Assembly (NCBI RefSeq): GCF_009696275.1
Contig: NZ_VUMI01000048.1
Span: 1 to 44,334, forward strand
Length of the DNA: 44,334 nt
Source: Eisenbergiella porci
Lineage (GTDB): Bacteria; Bacillota; Clostridia; Lachnospirales; Lachnospiraceae
Direction: 5' to 3'
In this document: one piece after another, positions 1 to 8,768 of the stretch
How the letters are laid out: each line of letters starts with the position of its first letter
Numbering within the stretch: the first letter of the stretch is position 1
Made by a program: the position numbers and the translations under genes
Notes under the pieces: generated by a model
What the model saw: only the letters and a program-made list of their open reading frames with translations
Told to the model about the DNA's origin: nothing
Databases searched by the model: none

Positions 1-201
1 TGAATTACATTTTAAAATCCCATGGCAATGGGTTTATTAAGGTTACCCTTTTTTACATCAGCTGCTTGAAAAAAACTTTGTAAACATTTTTCATTTTACC
101 TATTGACATTTCTTAGCTGGACTTTATTGCGGGCTTATTTCGTTTCTGGAATAAGCATAGCAGAAGGAATGGGAGGGTACTTGACTTTCCTTGTGATGTT
201 T
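1..201. other. Window edge, no gene recognised
   Basis: This AT-rich stretch lies downstream of the AraC-family gene, which reads leftwards. I see no coding region with a convincing ribosome binding site and no clear hairpin terminator. A TTGACA hexamer is present near 104-109 but has no convincing partner -10 box. It may be the 3' flank of a neighbour outside the window. Confidence 0.4.
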
Positions 202-1101
202 TCAGGGAAGCTCTCTTACCGGCCTTGCTTCAATATAGCCCCGCCATCCCTGCGGATCCAGCTGGAAACGCGGCGCGGCTTCATCCGCCCATTCATAGCC
301 GGACCGGGTGGGGTCATAGGTGTCGATGATCTGCGACAAATTTAATATCGCTTCCTCAAAGTGAAGATCATCATAAGGAGCGCTTTGAAACATCATCATT
401 TTACATTCGGGCAAATCAATGAGATCAAAGCCCTCCGGGATCGTTCCTCCGTAGTCCTCCGGCAATTCAACGCCCTGTGCATAGCGTGAGGTACCGGGCG
501 GACGCAGCGCATCAGGAAGCCACAGGCCGACTGGTTCATACAGCGCCTCCTTGACGCTGCACAGCAAGCCCCATACATCGCAGCCATTTTCATTACTGTA
601 GGAAAAATAATTATCCGCCGACACGCCGCGTTTTAACAGCAGCTTTCTTTTGGGGAAATTGCGCACCTGTACAAAAAAGTCCCCGGAAAGCGGCGGTGCA
701 TCCTCCTGCATATCCCTGAGCCAATAATAATATTCCCGTATGGACCAGGGATGAAAAAGATAAATCGGCGGCGTATTTTTCTTATATTCATTCGGACTCA
801 TGCCGAACTGCCTGCGGAAGGCCCTGGTAAAGCCCTCATGGCTGTCAAACAAAAAATCCATCGCAACATCAACTACCTTAAGATCATTGTCCCTCAGCTC
901 CATGGCCGCTTTGGAGAGCCGGTACATACGGATATATTCAAACGGCGCCTTGCCAGTAAGCTCTTTGAAAATCCTGGCGCAGTGCCAGGGAGAATAGCCT
1001 GCGCTCTTTGCAAGCGCATGCAGCGTAATCGGTTCATCCAGATGTCCTTCGATATAGTTTTGCATCTGCCAAACCGCATTAATCTGTTCCCGGCTTTCCA
1101 T
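202..1101 (-). CDS. AraC-family transcriptional regulator with C-terminal GyrI-like effector domain
   Basis: The 299-residue protein is probably a transcription factor responding to a small hydrophobic ligand or drug. Residues about 8-108 form the two helix-turn-helix units of the AraC/XylS family, including the family hallmark around GMSPNEYKK at the end of the second unit. The rest (about 125-295) resembles the GyrI-like/BacR effector-binding fold found in Rob- and SoxS-like regulators. The start is supported by an AGGAGG just upstream on the minus strand (about 1107-1113). It is monocistronic here and divergent from the HPr-like gene. The ligand and target genes cannot be read from the sequence. 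An N-terminal DNA-binding domain with a GyrI-like C-terminus is the usual architecture of this subgroup. Confidence 0.88.
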   Translation of the reverse strand: MESREQINAVWQMQNYIEGHLDEPITLHALAKSAGYSPWHCARIFKELTGKAPFEYIRMYRLSKAAMELRDNDLKVVDVAMDFLFDSHEGFTRAFRRQFGMSPNEYKKNTPPIYLFHPWSIREYYYWLRDMQEDAPPLSGDFFVQVRNFPKRKLLLKRGVSADNYFSYSNENGCDVWGLLCSVKEALYEPVGLWLPDALRPPGTSRYAQGVELPEDYGGTIPEGFDLIDLPECKMMMFQSAPYDDLHFEEAILNLSQIIDTYDPTRSGYEWADEAAPRFQLDPQGWRGYIEARPVRELP

Positions 1102-1463
1102 GTGGTTTTCCTCCTGTTTTCCGTTATAAAGGGCATGGTTGTGTTATGAAAATGTAACTGTTTAGAGTTTTTACTGTTTCATTTAATTTATCATTTGCAT
1201 TTATGTTTGTCTTGACGTTGTTTGCCAAAATGGCGGCTGGACACTTAAGGACCGGGAGATATATGTTTTTAAAATGCGGATGCCGACGGAGGAGAGTCGG
1301 GGGCTGAAGCGGAAATGGCCATACCGCCCAGAATTACGGGAATAAGAAATTTTTTCCAATCCCTGTATAATTTTGAAAGCACAGGGGAAAACTTTAGCTA
1401 CAATACCTGAAGGGCATTCCGGCGCCGGAAACGGCATGGAATGAAGAAAGAAAGGAATTCAGC
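1102..1463. other. Divergent intergenic region between the AraC-type and HPr-like genes
   Basis: About 360 bases hold the leader of the AraC-type gene on the minus strand and that of the HPr-like gene on the plus strand. A TATAAT hexamer at 1366-1371 is a possible -10 box for the plus-strand gene, but I see no good -35 box. The short open frames here have no supporting features. Confidence 0.4.
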
Positions 1464-1703
1464 ATGGAATCAATAAAAATTCGTTTTGGAAATGCGGATG
1501 AAGTTTGGAAATTTGTAAATACCATCAGAAGATTTAACGGGGAATATGATCTGGCGGCAGGCAGCTATACGGTAGATGCCAAATCCATTCTGGGCGTCTG
1601 TGCGCTGGGAACGGGAAAAGCGCTGGATTTAAAGCTGGTGAACCCTAAAGGAGAAGAACAGCAGCTTCTGACGGCGCTGCATGAATACCTGGTGAGTAAA
1701 TAG
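1464..1703 (+). CDS. HPr-like protein lacking the catalytic histidine
   Basis: This 79-residue protein aligns with the HPr fold of the phosphotransferase system, most clearly around DAKSILGV (residues about 38-45). That matches the region of HPr holding the regulatory serine-46 (KSIMGV). The active-site segment GIHARP is absent: the equivalent N-terminal stretch reads GNADEVWKF, with no histidine and about two residues fewer. It therefore cannot accept phosphate from enzyme I in the usual way. A regulatory role like that of Bacillus Crh, through the serine, is possible but inferred. The start follows GAAAGAAAGGAA. A paralogue with the same loss lies at 35849-36079. It is not linked to other PTS genes in this window. 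Confidence 0.8.
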   Translation: MESIKIRFGNADEVWKFVNTIRRFNGEYDLAAGSYTVDAKSILGVCALGTGKALDLKLVNPKGEEQQLLTALHEYLVSK

Positions 1704-1846
1704 ACTAGCCGGCAGGTTCCGGGTGTGGGGCTTGGGGACGGCTACATAGGGAGAAGATCGCAGAAAGAATACTGACTTATCATAAGAAACTTGAAATGCT
1801 GGAAAATATAGCGTCCAGAAAATAAAAATAAAATAAAAAAGTCAAT

Positions 1847-1880
1847 TGCCAGCAGAATTGTGACCTGCTGGCAGTTTTCA
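1847..1880 (+). terminator. Candidate intrinsic terminator downstream of the HPr-like gene
   Basis: A perfect 9-bp stem TGCCAGCAG (1847-1855) pairs with CTGCTGGCA (1865-1873). It is followed by GTTTTCATGTCTTTT and preceded by an A-rich stretch. The T-run is interrupted, so termination may be moderate. It lies about 145 bases after the stop codon. Confidence 0.55.
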
Positions 1881-1927
1881 TGTCTTTTATCCGCATTTAC
1901 CCCTTCCACTCACTTTTCATGTATTCA

Positions 1928-1957
1928 TAGACAGATTTCCAGAGAGAATGTTATAAT
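1928..1957 (+). promoter_or_regulatory. Candidate promoter for tcdA
   Basis: TAGACA at 1928-1933 and TATAAT at 1952-1957 are separated by 18 bp. The predicted transcript would have a leader of about 105 bases before the tcdA start codon. The -35 match is imperfect. Confidence 0.4.
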
Positions 1958-2070
1958 AAAATGCCTTATTATATATTTTAAATTAAGTCTTCGCATATGC
2001 CGGATATCTTTTGCCCTGCTGTTCAGTAAGCTTCCGGCGCATGCGGAGTCCAAACTGCGGAGGAAATGCC

Positions 2071-2793
2071 ATGCAGGAACAATTCACAAGAACCGCCCTT
2101 CTTCTGGGAGAGGAAGGAATTCATAAATTAAACCGATCCCGCGTTGCCATATTCGGCATTGGAGGCGTGGGGGGATATACCGTGGAAGCGCTTGCAAGAA
2201 GCGGTGTAGGCCATTTTTTGCTGGTTGACAACGATAAGGTGGCGCTTTCCAACCTGAACCGCCAGATCATCGCCACCCTGGACACTGTGGGCAGATACAA
2301 GACGCAGGTGATGAAGGAACGCATCCTGTCCATCAATCCTGAGGCTGAGGTGGAGACAAGGGAATGCTTTTTCCTGCCGGAAAATGCGGAGGAGTTTGAT
2401 TTTTCATCCTTTGACTATGTGGTGGACGCGGTGGACACCGTGGCGGCCAAGCTGGAGCTTGTTGTCAGGGCGAAAAAAGCAGGCGTGCCGGTTATCAGCA
2501 GCATGGGAGCCGGGAATAAGCTGGATCCCACCCGGTTCGAAGTGGCGGATATTTATCAGACAAGCGTCTGCCCTCTTGCCCGGGTCATGCGGCGTGAACT
2601 TAAGAACAGGGGCATTAAGGAACTGAAGGTGGTATACTCCAGGGAAGAACCCCGCACGCCTGCCAAAAGCCCTCTGGAGGAGGATAAAGCCTCCGTAAGG
2701 CGTTCCATTCCCGGCAGCACGGCCTTTGTTCCCAGCGTGGCCGGGCTGATTGCGGCAGGGGAAGTTATTAAGGATCTGACAAAAAGACTTTGA
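2071..2793 (+). CDS. tcdA: tRNA threonylcarbamoyladenosine dehydratase (E1-like ThiF family)
   Basis: The 240-residue protein should catalyse ATP-dependent dehydration of t6A37 in tRNA to cyclic ct6A. The N-terminal Rossmann signature GIGGVGGYTVEALARSG (about residues 30-46) binds ATP, and DNDKVALSNLNRQ (about 54-66) is typical of E1-like enzymes. The C-terminus has the TcdA/YgdL pattern PGSTAFVPSVAGLIAAGEV. The start at 2071 is chosen because GGAGGAA lies seven bases upstream; an in-frame ATG at 2011 would add residues unlike the family. The length matches the family. The adjacent surface genes seem to have their own promoter, so tcdA is probably transcribed separately. mtaB, which thiomethylates the same nucleotide, is also in the window at 36.2 kb. 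Confidence 0.92.
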   Translation: MQEQFTRTALLLGEEGIHKLNRSRVAIFGIGGVGGYTVEALARSGVGHFLLVDNDKVALSNLNRQIIATLDTVGRYKTQVMKERILSINPEAEVETRECFFLPENAEEFDFSSFDYVVDAVDTVAAKLELVVRAKKAGVPVISSMGAGNKLDPTRFEVADIYQTSVCPLARVMRRELKNRGIKELKVVYSREEPRTPAKSPLEEDKASVRRSIPGSTAFVPSVAGLIAAGEVIKDLTKRL

Positions 2794-2817
2794 AAAAACT
2801 CCCTCACCGTATATAAT
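2790..2817 (+). promoter_or_regulatory. Candidate sigma-A promoter for the MBOAT gene cluster
   Basis: TTGAAA (2790-2795) and TATAAT (2812-2817) are separated by 16 bp. The -35 box overlaps the tcdA stop codon. The expected leader is about 170 bases long. No terminator is visible between tcdA and this promoter. Confidence 0.55.
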
Positions 2818-2994
2818 AAGAAAAGATAGTATTACAGGACAGTGAACAGTTTCAGAAGATACGGGCAGTACAAAAGAAGAGGAAGGTATCTTTTCAAATA
2901 AAGCAGCGGCGCAAAGCGGACAGCCATTACCGGAGGCGGACTGTTTTTCCCGGAGCTGCGGAGAAGTTGGAAAGTTACCGATGGAGAATAAATA

Positions 2995-4407
2995 ATGGTA
3001 TTCAGTTCAATGATATTTTTGTGGGCATTTCTGCCCATCGTGTTTATACTGGATAAAATCGCCGGGAAGAGCAGGAAGCTTCAGAACCTGATATTACTCG
3101 CGGCCAGTCTGGTATTCTATGCCTGGGGAGAGCCCAGATATATGTGGCTGCTTCTGGTTTCCATACTGGCTAATTATGTGCTGGGGCTGGTGATGGATAA
3201 GACGCAGACGGCGGGAGCAAGGCGCACCGCCCTTATTTTGGGAATCCTGGCAAACCTGGGAATCCTGGGATATTATAAGTATTTTAACTTCTTCATCAAT
3301 ACGCTGAACAAAGTTGCAGGCAGGGAGCTGCTGTCCATGAAGGATATCGCCCTGCCTTTGGGCGTGTCCTTTTTTACCTTCCAGGCCATGTCCTATCTGA
3401 TCGATCTATATAAGAAAAAATACGGCGCCCAGAAAAATATTCTGAATATGGCTCTGTATTTTGCGTTTTTCCCCAAGATTACCCAGGGCCCTATTGAAAA
3501 ATACAGGGATTTTGAAAAACAGCTCAACGAAAGAAAGCAGAGCCTGTCCCTGATGGGAGAGGGTATCCGCCGTTTTGTATACGGTCTGGCGAAAAAGGTG
3601 ATTATTGCGGATGCGCTGGGATCCTGTGTGGACCGGATTTACGGTCTGGATCTGGCAAATGTGAACGGCGTGCTGGCATGGATTGCCATTATTTTTTATT
3701 CCCTTCAGCTTTATTATGATTTTTCCGGATATTCCGATATGGCGGTGGGACTTGGGAAGATGTTCGGCTTTACCCTGGTGGAGAACTTCAACTACCCTTA
3801 CATTGCCTCCACGATTACGGATTTCTGGCGCAGATGGCATATTTCCCTCACCTCCTGGTTCAGGGAATACCTGTACTTCTCATTGGGCGGCAACCGGAAG
3901 GGCAAGCTGCGCACCTACATTAATATCTCCATTATTTTCGTGGCCACGGGACTGTGGCATGGAGCCAGCTGGGACTTTATCTGCTGGGGTGTTTTCCATG
4001 GCTTTTTCATGGTGCTGGAGCGCCTGGGGCTGGGAAAGCTTCTGGAGAAAACAAAAGTAATCAAGCATGTTTACACGATACTGGTGCTCTGTGTGGGCTG
4101 GACCTTCTTCCGGGTGGGAGACGTGGGGCTTACGCTGCAGTATCTGAAGCGCATGTTCCTTCCCTGGATGTATACGGCGTCCGGTTTTGCGGTGCAGGAG
4201 CTGGTAACTAACAGGGCCTTTTTCCTGGCGGCCTGCGGTATCCTGGGCTGCGGCGTACTGCAGAAGTGCGCGGTGAAAATCAGCCCCCGGGCGGAGAAAT
4301 TTAAAAACAGTACGGCAGAGCTGATTTTCTGCATGCTGCTTCTTGCCTACAGCGTTATGCTCATGGTCAGCAGCACCTACAGCGCATTTATTTACATGAA
4401 TTTTTAA
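2995..4407 (+). CDS. MBOAT family O-acyltransferase (AlgI-like)
   Basis: The 470-residue polytopic membrane protein belongs to the membrane-bound O-acyltransferase family. These proteins move acyl groups across the membrane onto extracytoplasmic glycans or teichoic acids. The central block with YDFSGYSDMAVGLG, NFNYPY, DFWRRWHISLT and REYLYF is the classic AlgI core. The family histidine is in GLWHGASWDF at about residue 322. About ten hydrophobic segments are visible. The next gene encodes a DHHW/AlgX-like protein, the usual periplasmic or surface partner of AlgI-type MBOATs, so the two probably acylate one surface polymer. The polymer is unknown. Oddity: the last 15 bases of this gene are the first unit of a degenerate 27-bp repeat that continues into the intergenic region. 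Confidence 0.92.
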   Translation: MVFSSMIFLWAFLPIVFILDKIAGKSRKLQNLILLAASLVFYAWGEPRYMWLLLVSILANYVLGLVMDKTQTAGARRTALILGILANLGILGYYKYFNFFINTLNKVAGRELLSMKDIALPLGVSFFTFQAMSYLIDLYKKKYGAQKNILNMALYFAFFPKITQGPIEKYRDFEKQLNERKQSLSLMGEGIRRFVYGLAKKVIIADALGSCVDRIYGLDLANVNGVLAWIAIIFYSLQLYYDFSGYSDMAVGLGKMFGFTLVENFNYPYIASTITDFWRRWHISLTSWFREYLYFSLGGNRKGKLRTYINISIIFVATGLWHGASWDFICWGVFHGFFMVLERLGLGKLLEKTKVIKHVYTILVLCVGWTFFRVGDVGLTLQYLKRMFLPWMYTASGFAVQELVTNRAFFLAACGILGCGVLQKCAVKISPRAEKFKNSTAELIFCMLLLAYSVMLMVSSTYSAFIYMNF

Positions 4408-4526
4408 CTGCAGTCCGTACATTGCAATTTTTAATGGCAGCCCATATGAGTGCAATTTTAGTGGCGGCCCGTATGATTGCGATTTTTAGCGTCAGTCTGT
4501 GTGACAGCAGTTTCTGACAGCGGTTT
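4393..4526 (+). repeat. Degenerate 27-bp tandem repeat beginning at the MBOAT stop codon
   Basis: About five imperfect units start at 4393 (25 bp), 4418 (27 bp), 4445 (27 bp), 4472 (28 bp) and 4500. The shared pattern is TAYRTTGCAATTTTTA followed by a TGGCAGCCCR-like tail. The first unit contains the last codons and stop of the MBOAT gene; the last ends just before the ribosome binding site of the DHHW gene. Each unit carries in-frame stops in the MBOAT frame, so it is not coding. Confidence 0.7.
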
Positions 4527-4551
4527 TTGCTGAAAATGGAGGAATGGCTAC

Positions 4552-5652
4552 ATGACGAAAAAAAAGGCGGTGGTGTGGATAATCCTGTTTGCCCTGATGA
4601 TTACAGGCCCCAGGGTTGTCTACTATTTTGCAGAGCCTCATATATCCGAAGAAAATACGGAAAACAGGCAGCTTGCCGAGAAGCCGGCGCTGACCAGAGA
4701 CAATCTGCATAACTATGCATCCCAGTACAACAGCTACTATAACGACCACCTGGCTTTCCGGAGCCAGATGATAGAAGCCAACAGCATCCTGAACATGAAG
4801 CTGTTCGGCGATTCCTCCTCCGCCAGCGTGGTGTTGGGAAAAAATGACTGGTTATTTTTTACAGATGAGGGAAGTATTGAGGATTATAAGGGAACGAACC
4901 TGTACACCCAGGAACAGCTGGATGTGATAAAGGACAACATCCTGAGCACCAAAGCTTATCTGGAAGCCAGGGGCATAGAGTTTATTCTCATGATCCCCTC
5001 CAATAAGGAAGACATTTATTCCGCCCAGCTGCCGGATTATATCAGGAAACGGGGGGAACTGACCAGGGCGGAGCAGGTGATTAATTATCTGCGTGAGGAA
5101 ACGGGCGTGCGCATCGTTTATCCCAGAGAGGATTTGATGGCTTATAAGGATCAGTACGATCTTTACTGGCATTATGATACCCACTGGAATTATCTGGGCG
5201 GCTATATCGGCGCAAAAGCGCTGCTTCGTGAGCTGGGGGTGGAAATTGCGGACGTTGAGGATCTGACGATCTCGCAAAATGACTTCTCAGGCTACGACCT
5301 TGCGAATATGATGAATCTGAAGAACTATTATAAAAAGAACAAGCCCGCGGAAGTAAGCTATGATGTGACGGGCTACGCCACCAACAATCTGTCGGTGATC
5401 CAGGCCATCGACGCCACAGAGCTGATTTACCAGTCGGAGGCGCCGGATCCAAGGCGGCTTTTCCTGGTGAGGGACTCCTTTGCAGGCGCTATGGCCCCTG
5501 TGCTGGCATCCAATTTTTCCTATAGCTATATGCCCCATTGGAACGGATGCTTTGAACAGTCAATGATCGATGAGCAGCAGCCGGATATATTCGTATATGA
5601 GGTTGTGGAAAGAAGGCTGGATGCGCTGCTTACCTTCAGGCTTTCGGAGTAA
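4552..5652 (+). CDS. DHHW / AlgX-like SGNH-type protein, acyl-transfer partner of the MBOAT
   Basis: The 366-residue protein has an N-terminal membrane anchor or uncleaved signal (residues about 5-25). It then has the DHHW family layout: a conserved early motif ENRQLAEKP (about 40-48), WLFFTDEG, the family DTHWN motif (about 209-213) and an SGNH-like serine in VRDSF (about 308). In alginate systems AlgJ/AlgX proteins carry or transfer acetyl groups supplied by AlgI, and the same division of labour is inferred here. The start is preceded by GGAGG (about 4538-4542). It follows the MBOAT gene by 144 bases, most of which is the 27-bp repeat, and precedes a flippase by 26 bases. Substrate unknown. 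Confidence 0.85.
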   Translation: MTKKKAVVWIILFALMITGPRVVYYFAEPHISEENTENRQLAEKPALTRDNLHNYASQYNSYYNDHLAFRSQMIEANSILNMKLFGDSSSASVVLGKNDWLFFTDEGSIEDYKGTNLYTQEQLDVIKDNILSTKAYLEARGIEFILMIPSNKEDIYSAQLPDYIRKRGELTRAEQVINYLREETGVRIVYPREDLMAYKDQYDLYWHYDTHWNYLGGYIGAKALLRELGVEIADVEDLTISQNDFSGYDLANMMNLKNYYKKNKPAEVSYDVTGYATNNLSVIQAIDATELIYQSEAPDPRRLFLVRDSFAGAMAPVLASNFSYSYMPHWNGCFEQSMIDEQQPDIFVYEVVERRLDALLTFRLSE

Positions 5653-5678
5653 ATGCATTCTGGTCAGGTGATTAATTT

Positions 5679-7310
5679 ATGGGTAATAATAAAAAAAGCA
5701 ACAGCTTTGTCATGCAGGCAGGGATCCTGGCGGCTGCCGGAATCATCTGCAAGGTCATTGGAATTTTATACAGAAGCCCGCTGGCTGCAGTTATCGGGGA
5801 TGAAGGAAATGGTTATTATTCTTCCGCTTATGAGATTTATACCATCATACTCCTCGTATCCTCCTACAGTATCCCTTCGGCCATTTCCAAGGTGATTGCC
5901 CAGAGGCTGGCGCTGAGGGAATACAGGAACGCCCAGAAAATTTTCCGCTGTGCCATAGGCTATGTGGTAGTCGTGGGCGGCCTGGCCAGCCTGTTTACCT
6001 TCTTTGGCGCGGGAATCCTGGTGGGCGGCAATTCCGTGCCGGTGCTTCGTATTTTTGCGCCCACCATATTTTTCTCCGGACTTCTTGGCGTGCTGAGAGG
6101 TTATTTCCAGGCACACGGAACCATGGTGCCCACCTCATTTTCCCAGATTGTGGAACAGATACTGAATGCGGTGGTCAGCATACTTGCGGCATTTCTTCTG
6201 ATTAAGGCGGTTGCAGGGAAGGATACCACCACACAGGCTGTATTCGGCGCTTCGGGAAGCGCCATAGGCACCGGGGCAGGCGTACTTATCGCACTGCTGT
6301 TCATGTTTGGGATATTCCTTCTCAACAGAGAATATATCAACCAGAAAACAAAAAGGGATCGAAGCTCCCAGCTGCTCACCACAGGCGAGGTGTATAAAAT
6401 TATCATCACCATGGTGACGCCGGTAATACTGAGCACCTTTATCTATAACTGCAACACTTCCTTAAACCTGACCATTTACACCAGGATTATGGAGCATGTA
6501 AAGGGTTTCAGCGAGGTAGAGGCCTATACCCAGTACGGCCTGTTCAGCGGTAAGGCAAAACAGATTGCCAACATCCCCATCGCCATTGCCTCCGCCATGT
6601 CCTCGGCAATGATACCGGGCATTTCAGGAAGCTTTGCCCAGGGGGACACCGCGGGAACCAACAGACGGATCGGGACGGCGATAAAAACAACCATGTTTCT
6701 TTCTATTCCCTCCGCCGTAGGCCTTGCGGTGCTGGCCAAGCCGGTCACACTGCTTTTATATCCCCAGAAGGCTTCTGTGGATACGGTATCCTGGCTGCTT
6801 GCGGCACTGAGCATCAGCGTGGTGTTCTACGCCCTTTCCACTATCAGCAATGCGGTGCTCCAGGGGATCGGCAAGGTGAATCTGCCCGTAGTCAATGCGG
6901 CGGTTGCCCTGGTAATCCAGACTGTGGTTCTGGTTCCGCTGCTGCTGGTGACGGATCTGGGACTTTTTTCCCTGGTCATCGCCACCGTGCTTTATTCTCT
7001 TTTAATGTGCATACTCAACGGCTTTTCCGTAAGGAAGGAACTGAAATACAGGCAGGAGATAATAAAGACCTTCCTGCTTCCCGGCTGGTCCGCAGTGATT
7101 ATGGGGGCGGCGGCCTTCGGCGTATATCATGGCCTGTATTTGCTGATCCATATTAACGTGATCTGCCTGGCGGCGGCTATCCTTGTGGCGGTTCCGATAT
7201 ATTTTGTGCTGACCATCAAACTGGGAGCTGTTGGAAGAAAAGATCTTCTGGCCCTTCCCAAAGGAGCGCTTCTGGTCAGGGCAGCGGAAAAATGCCGTCT
7301 CATTCATTAA
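5679..7310 (+). CDS. Polysaccharide/lipid flippase of the MOP superfamily (SpoVB/MurJ-like)
   Basis: The 543-residue integral membrane protein has about fourteen hydrophobic segments. Its opening (NSFVMQAGILAAAGIICKVIGILYRSPL, given here as a region at residues 7-34) is typical of the SpoVB/YtgP branch of multidrug/oligosaccharidyl-lipid/polysaccharide exporters, which flip lipid-linked precursors across the membrane. GVLRGYFQAHGTMVPT and LQGIGKVNLPV are also typical of this family. It sits 26 bases after the DHHW gene with no terminator between, so it is probably cotranscribed with the acyltransferase pair. It could supply the lipid-linked glycan that they modify; alternatively it is a sporulation or cell-wall flippase that happens to be adjacent. 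The ATG at 5679 is taken as the start. Confidence 0.87.
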   Translation: MGNNKKSNSFVMQAGILAAAGIICKVIGILYRSPLAAVIGDEGNGYYSSAYEIYTIILLVSSYSIPSAISKVIAQRLALREYRNAQKIFRCAIGYVVVVGGLASLFTFFGAGILVGGNSVPVLRIFAPTIFFSGLLGVLRGYFQAHGTMVPTSFSQIVEQILNAVVSILAAFLLIKAVAGKDTTTQAVFGASGSAIGTGAGVLIALLFMFGIFLLNREYINQKTKRDRSSQLLTTGEVYKIIITMVTPVILSTFIYNCNTSLNLTIYTRIMEHVKGFSEVEAYTQYGLFSGKAKQIANIPIAIASAMSSAMIPGISGSFAQGDTAGTNRRIGTAIKTTMFLSIPSAVGLAVLAKPVTLLLYPQKASVDTVSWLLAALSISVVFYALSTISNAVLQGIGKVNLPVVNAAVALVIQTVVLVPLLLVTDLGLFSLVIATVLYSLLMCILNGFSVRKELKYRQEIIKTFLLPGWSAVIMGAAAFGVYHGLYLLIHINVICLAAAILVAVPIYFVLTIKLGAVGRKDLLALPKGALLVRAAEKCRLIH

Positions 7311-7533
7311 GATTTTCATAAAATACTGGACATTCAGAACCTCGCGGAGTACAATATCATAGACTTTACAGGCATTCCGGTTTCCAGCCGATGCCTGATT
7401 TACAGAAATTGCAGGAACCGGGCGGTGCAGATAAATGCTGCGCCGGTTCTGTTTGTATTTGCCAAATGATGCAGGCCAGGCGGCGGAAAGTGTTGCAGAT
7501 GCCGGTCAGTTTTGTTTTTTACAGGAGAGACGA

Positions 7534-8727
7534 ATGAGAAAATTCCGGACAGATGGAAAAAGGATGCATAAAGCCGCTGTTTTTTTCAGCGCACTGATAT
7601 TGGGAGCGGCGCTTCTGACAGGCTGCGGAAAGAAAACGGAGCCTCCGCAGGAATCGGAAACGCAGACAAAACAGGAGACGGTCAGCGCCACCGAACAGGC
7701 GAAGGCGAATGAAACGGGTGCTGTGACTAATACCCAGCAGGCCGCCCTGGTGGAAAATGACGGACAGCACAGCTATCTTACCGGAGAAAAAATGGATCCG
7801 GAACAGGTAAAGCAGAGGCCGCTTGCAGTCATGCTTAACAATATTCTGGAAGGCTGCCCCCAGACAGGGACTTCCAAAGCCTCCATTATCTATGAGGCAC
7901 CGGTTGAGGGCCGTATTACAAGGCTGATGGGCCTTTTTGAGAATTATGGAGACATGGACAAAATAGGATATATCAGAAGCAGCCGGGACTATTTTGTATA
8001 CTGCGCCCTGGAATTTGACGCCATTTATGCACACTTCGGACAGGCAACCCCTTATGTGGGCGGGCTTCTCAACAGTGATCGGGTGGACAATATCAGCGGC
8101 CCCGTTGCCGGGATTAACCATCCTGCGCCCAATACTTTTCTTCGTACAACGGAAAGAAAAATGCCCCACAATGTCTATCTGGACATTAAAGGCCTTCAGA
8201 AAGACATTGATAAAATGAAATACAGCCGTACCTACCATGATGCGCACAAGACTAAATTTGCCTTTGCAGCAGACGGGCAGAAGCCGGACAACAGCAAAGG
8301 AAAAACTGCGGAAATGCTGTATCCGGGCGGAAAGGAAAAAGACCAGCCCAACGGCTACAGCAAGGTGCAGGCCTGGTTTGAATATAATGAAGAAGACGGA
8401 AAATATTACCGCTATCAGTACGGCGGCCCCCATATTGATGAAAGCACCGGAGAACAGCTTGCCTTTGACAATGTTATTTTCCAGTACTGCTACGGTGAGG
8501 TGCGCGATGAAAATGATTATCTGGCCTTTGGCTGCCACGGTGACAACGGCATGAAGGTTCAGGTATTCACCCAGGGGAAAATGACGGAAGGCACCTGGTC
8601 CCGCTACGCGGATACGGATCCTGCCTATTATGTGGACGAAAATGGTGATCCTATCGTACTCAGCCAGGGAAAAACCTGGATATGCCTGATTTGGGATCAG
8701 TATGCGGATGATGTTGTAATAGAGTAA
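7534..8727 (+). CDS. DUF3048 domain lipoprotein (YerB-like)
   Basis: The 397-residue protein is predicted to be a membrane-anchored surface lipoprotein. A signal peptide with lipobox LLTGC (cysteine at about residue 30 from this start) is followed by a Glu/Thr/Gln-rich linker. The DUF3048 region follows, with RPLAVMLNN, YIRSSRDYFV and a C-terminal part with GKTWICLIWDQ. The family is common in Firmicutes, and its biochemical role is not settled. The start at 7534 is chosen because AGGAGAG lies six bases upstream; the upstream in-frame ATG lacks this. It is followed 41 bases later by the cobS-like gene. Confidence 0.88.
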   Translation: MRKFRTDGKRMHKAAVFFSALILGAALLTGCGKKTEPPQESETQTKQETVSATEQAKANETGAVTNTQQAALVENDGQHSYLTGEKMDPEQVKQRPLAVMLNNILEGCPQTGTSKASIIYEAPVEGRITRLMGLFENYGDMDKIGYIRSSRDYFVYCALEFDAIYAHFGQATPYVGGLLNSDRVDNISGPVAGINHPAPNTFLRTTERKMPHNVYLDIKGLQKDIDKMKYSRTYHDAHKTKFAFAADGQKPDNSKGKTAEMLYPGGKEKDQPNGYSKVQAWFEYNEEDGKYYRYQYGGPHIDESTGEQLAFDNVIFQYCYGEVRDENDYLAFGCHGDNGMKVQVFTQGKMTEGTWSRYADTDPAYYVDENGDPIVLSQGKTWICLIWDQYADDVVIE

Positions 8728-8768
8728 TCAGAGTGACAGACTGCACGAAAGAGAAAGGACCAAAAAGC

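Noticed and set aside
1201-1437. 78-residue minus-strand frame upstream of the HPr-like gene
   Set aside because: No ribosome site and no recognisable domain.
4393-4526. Possible CRISPR array
   Set aside because: Units are contiguous and degenerate with no unique spacers, and no cas genes are nearby.
8700-8768. Cobalamin riboswitch before cobS
   Set aside because: The gap from the DUF3048 gene is too short and no B12-box-like structure is seen.
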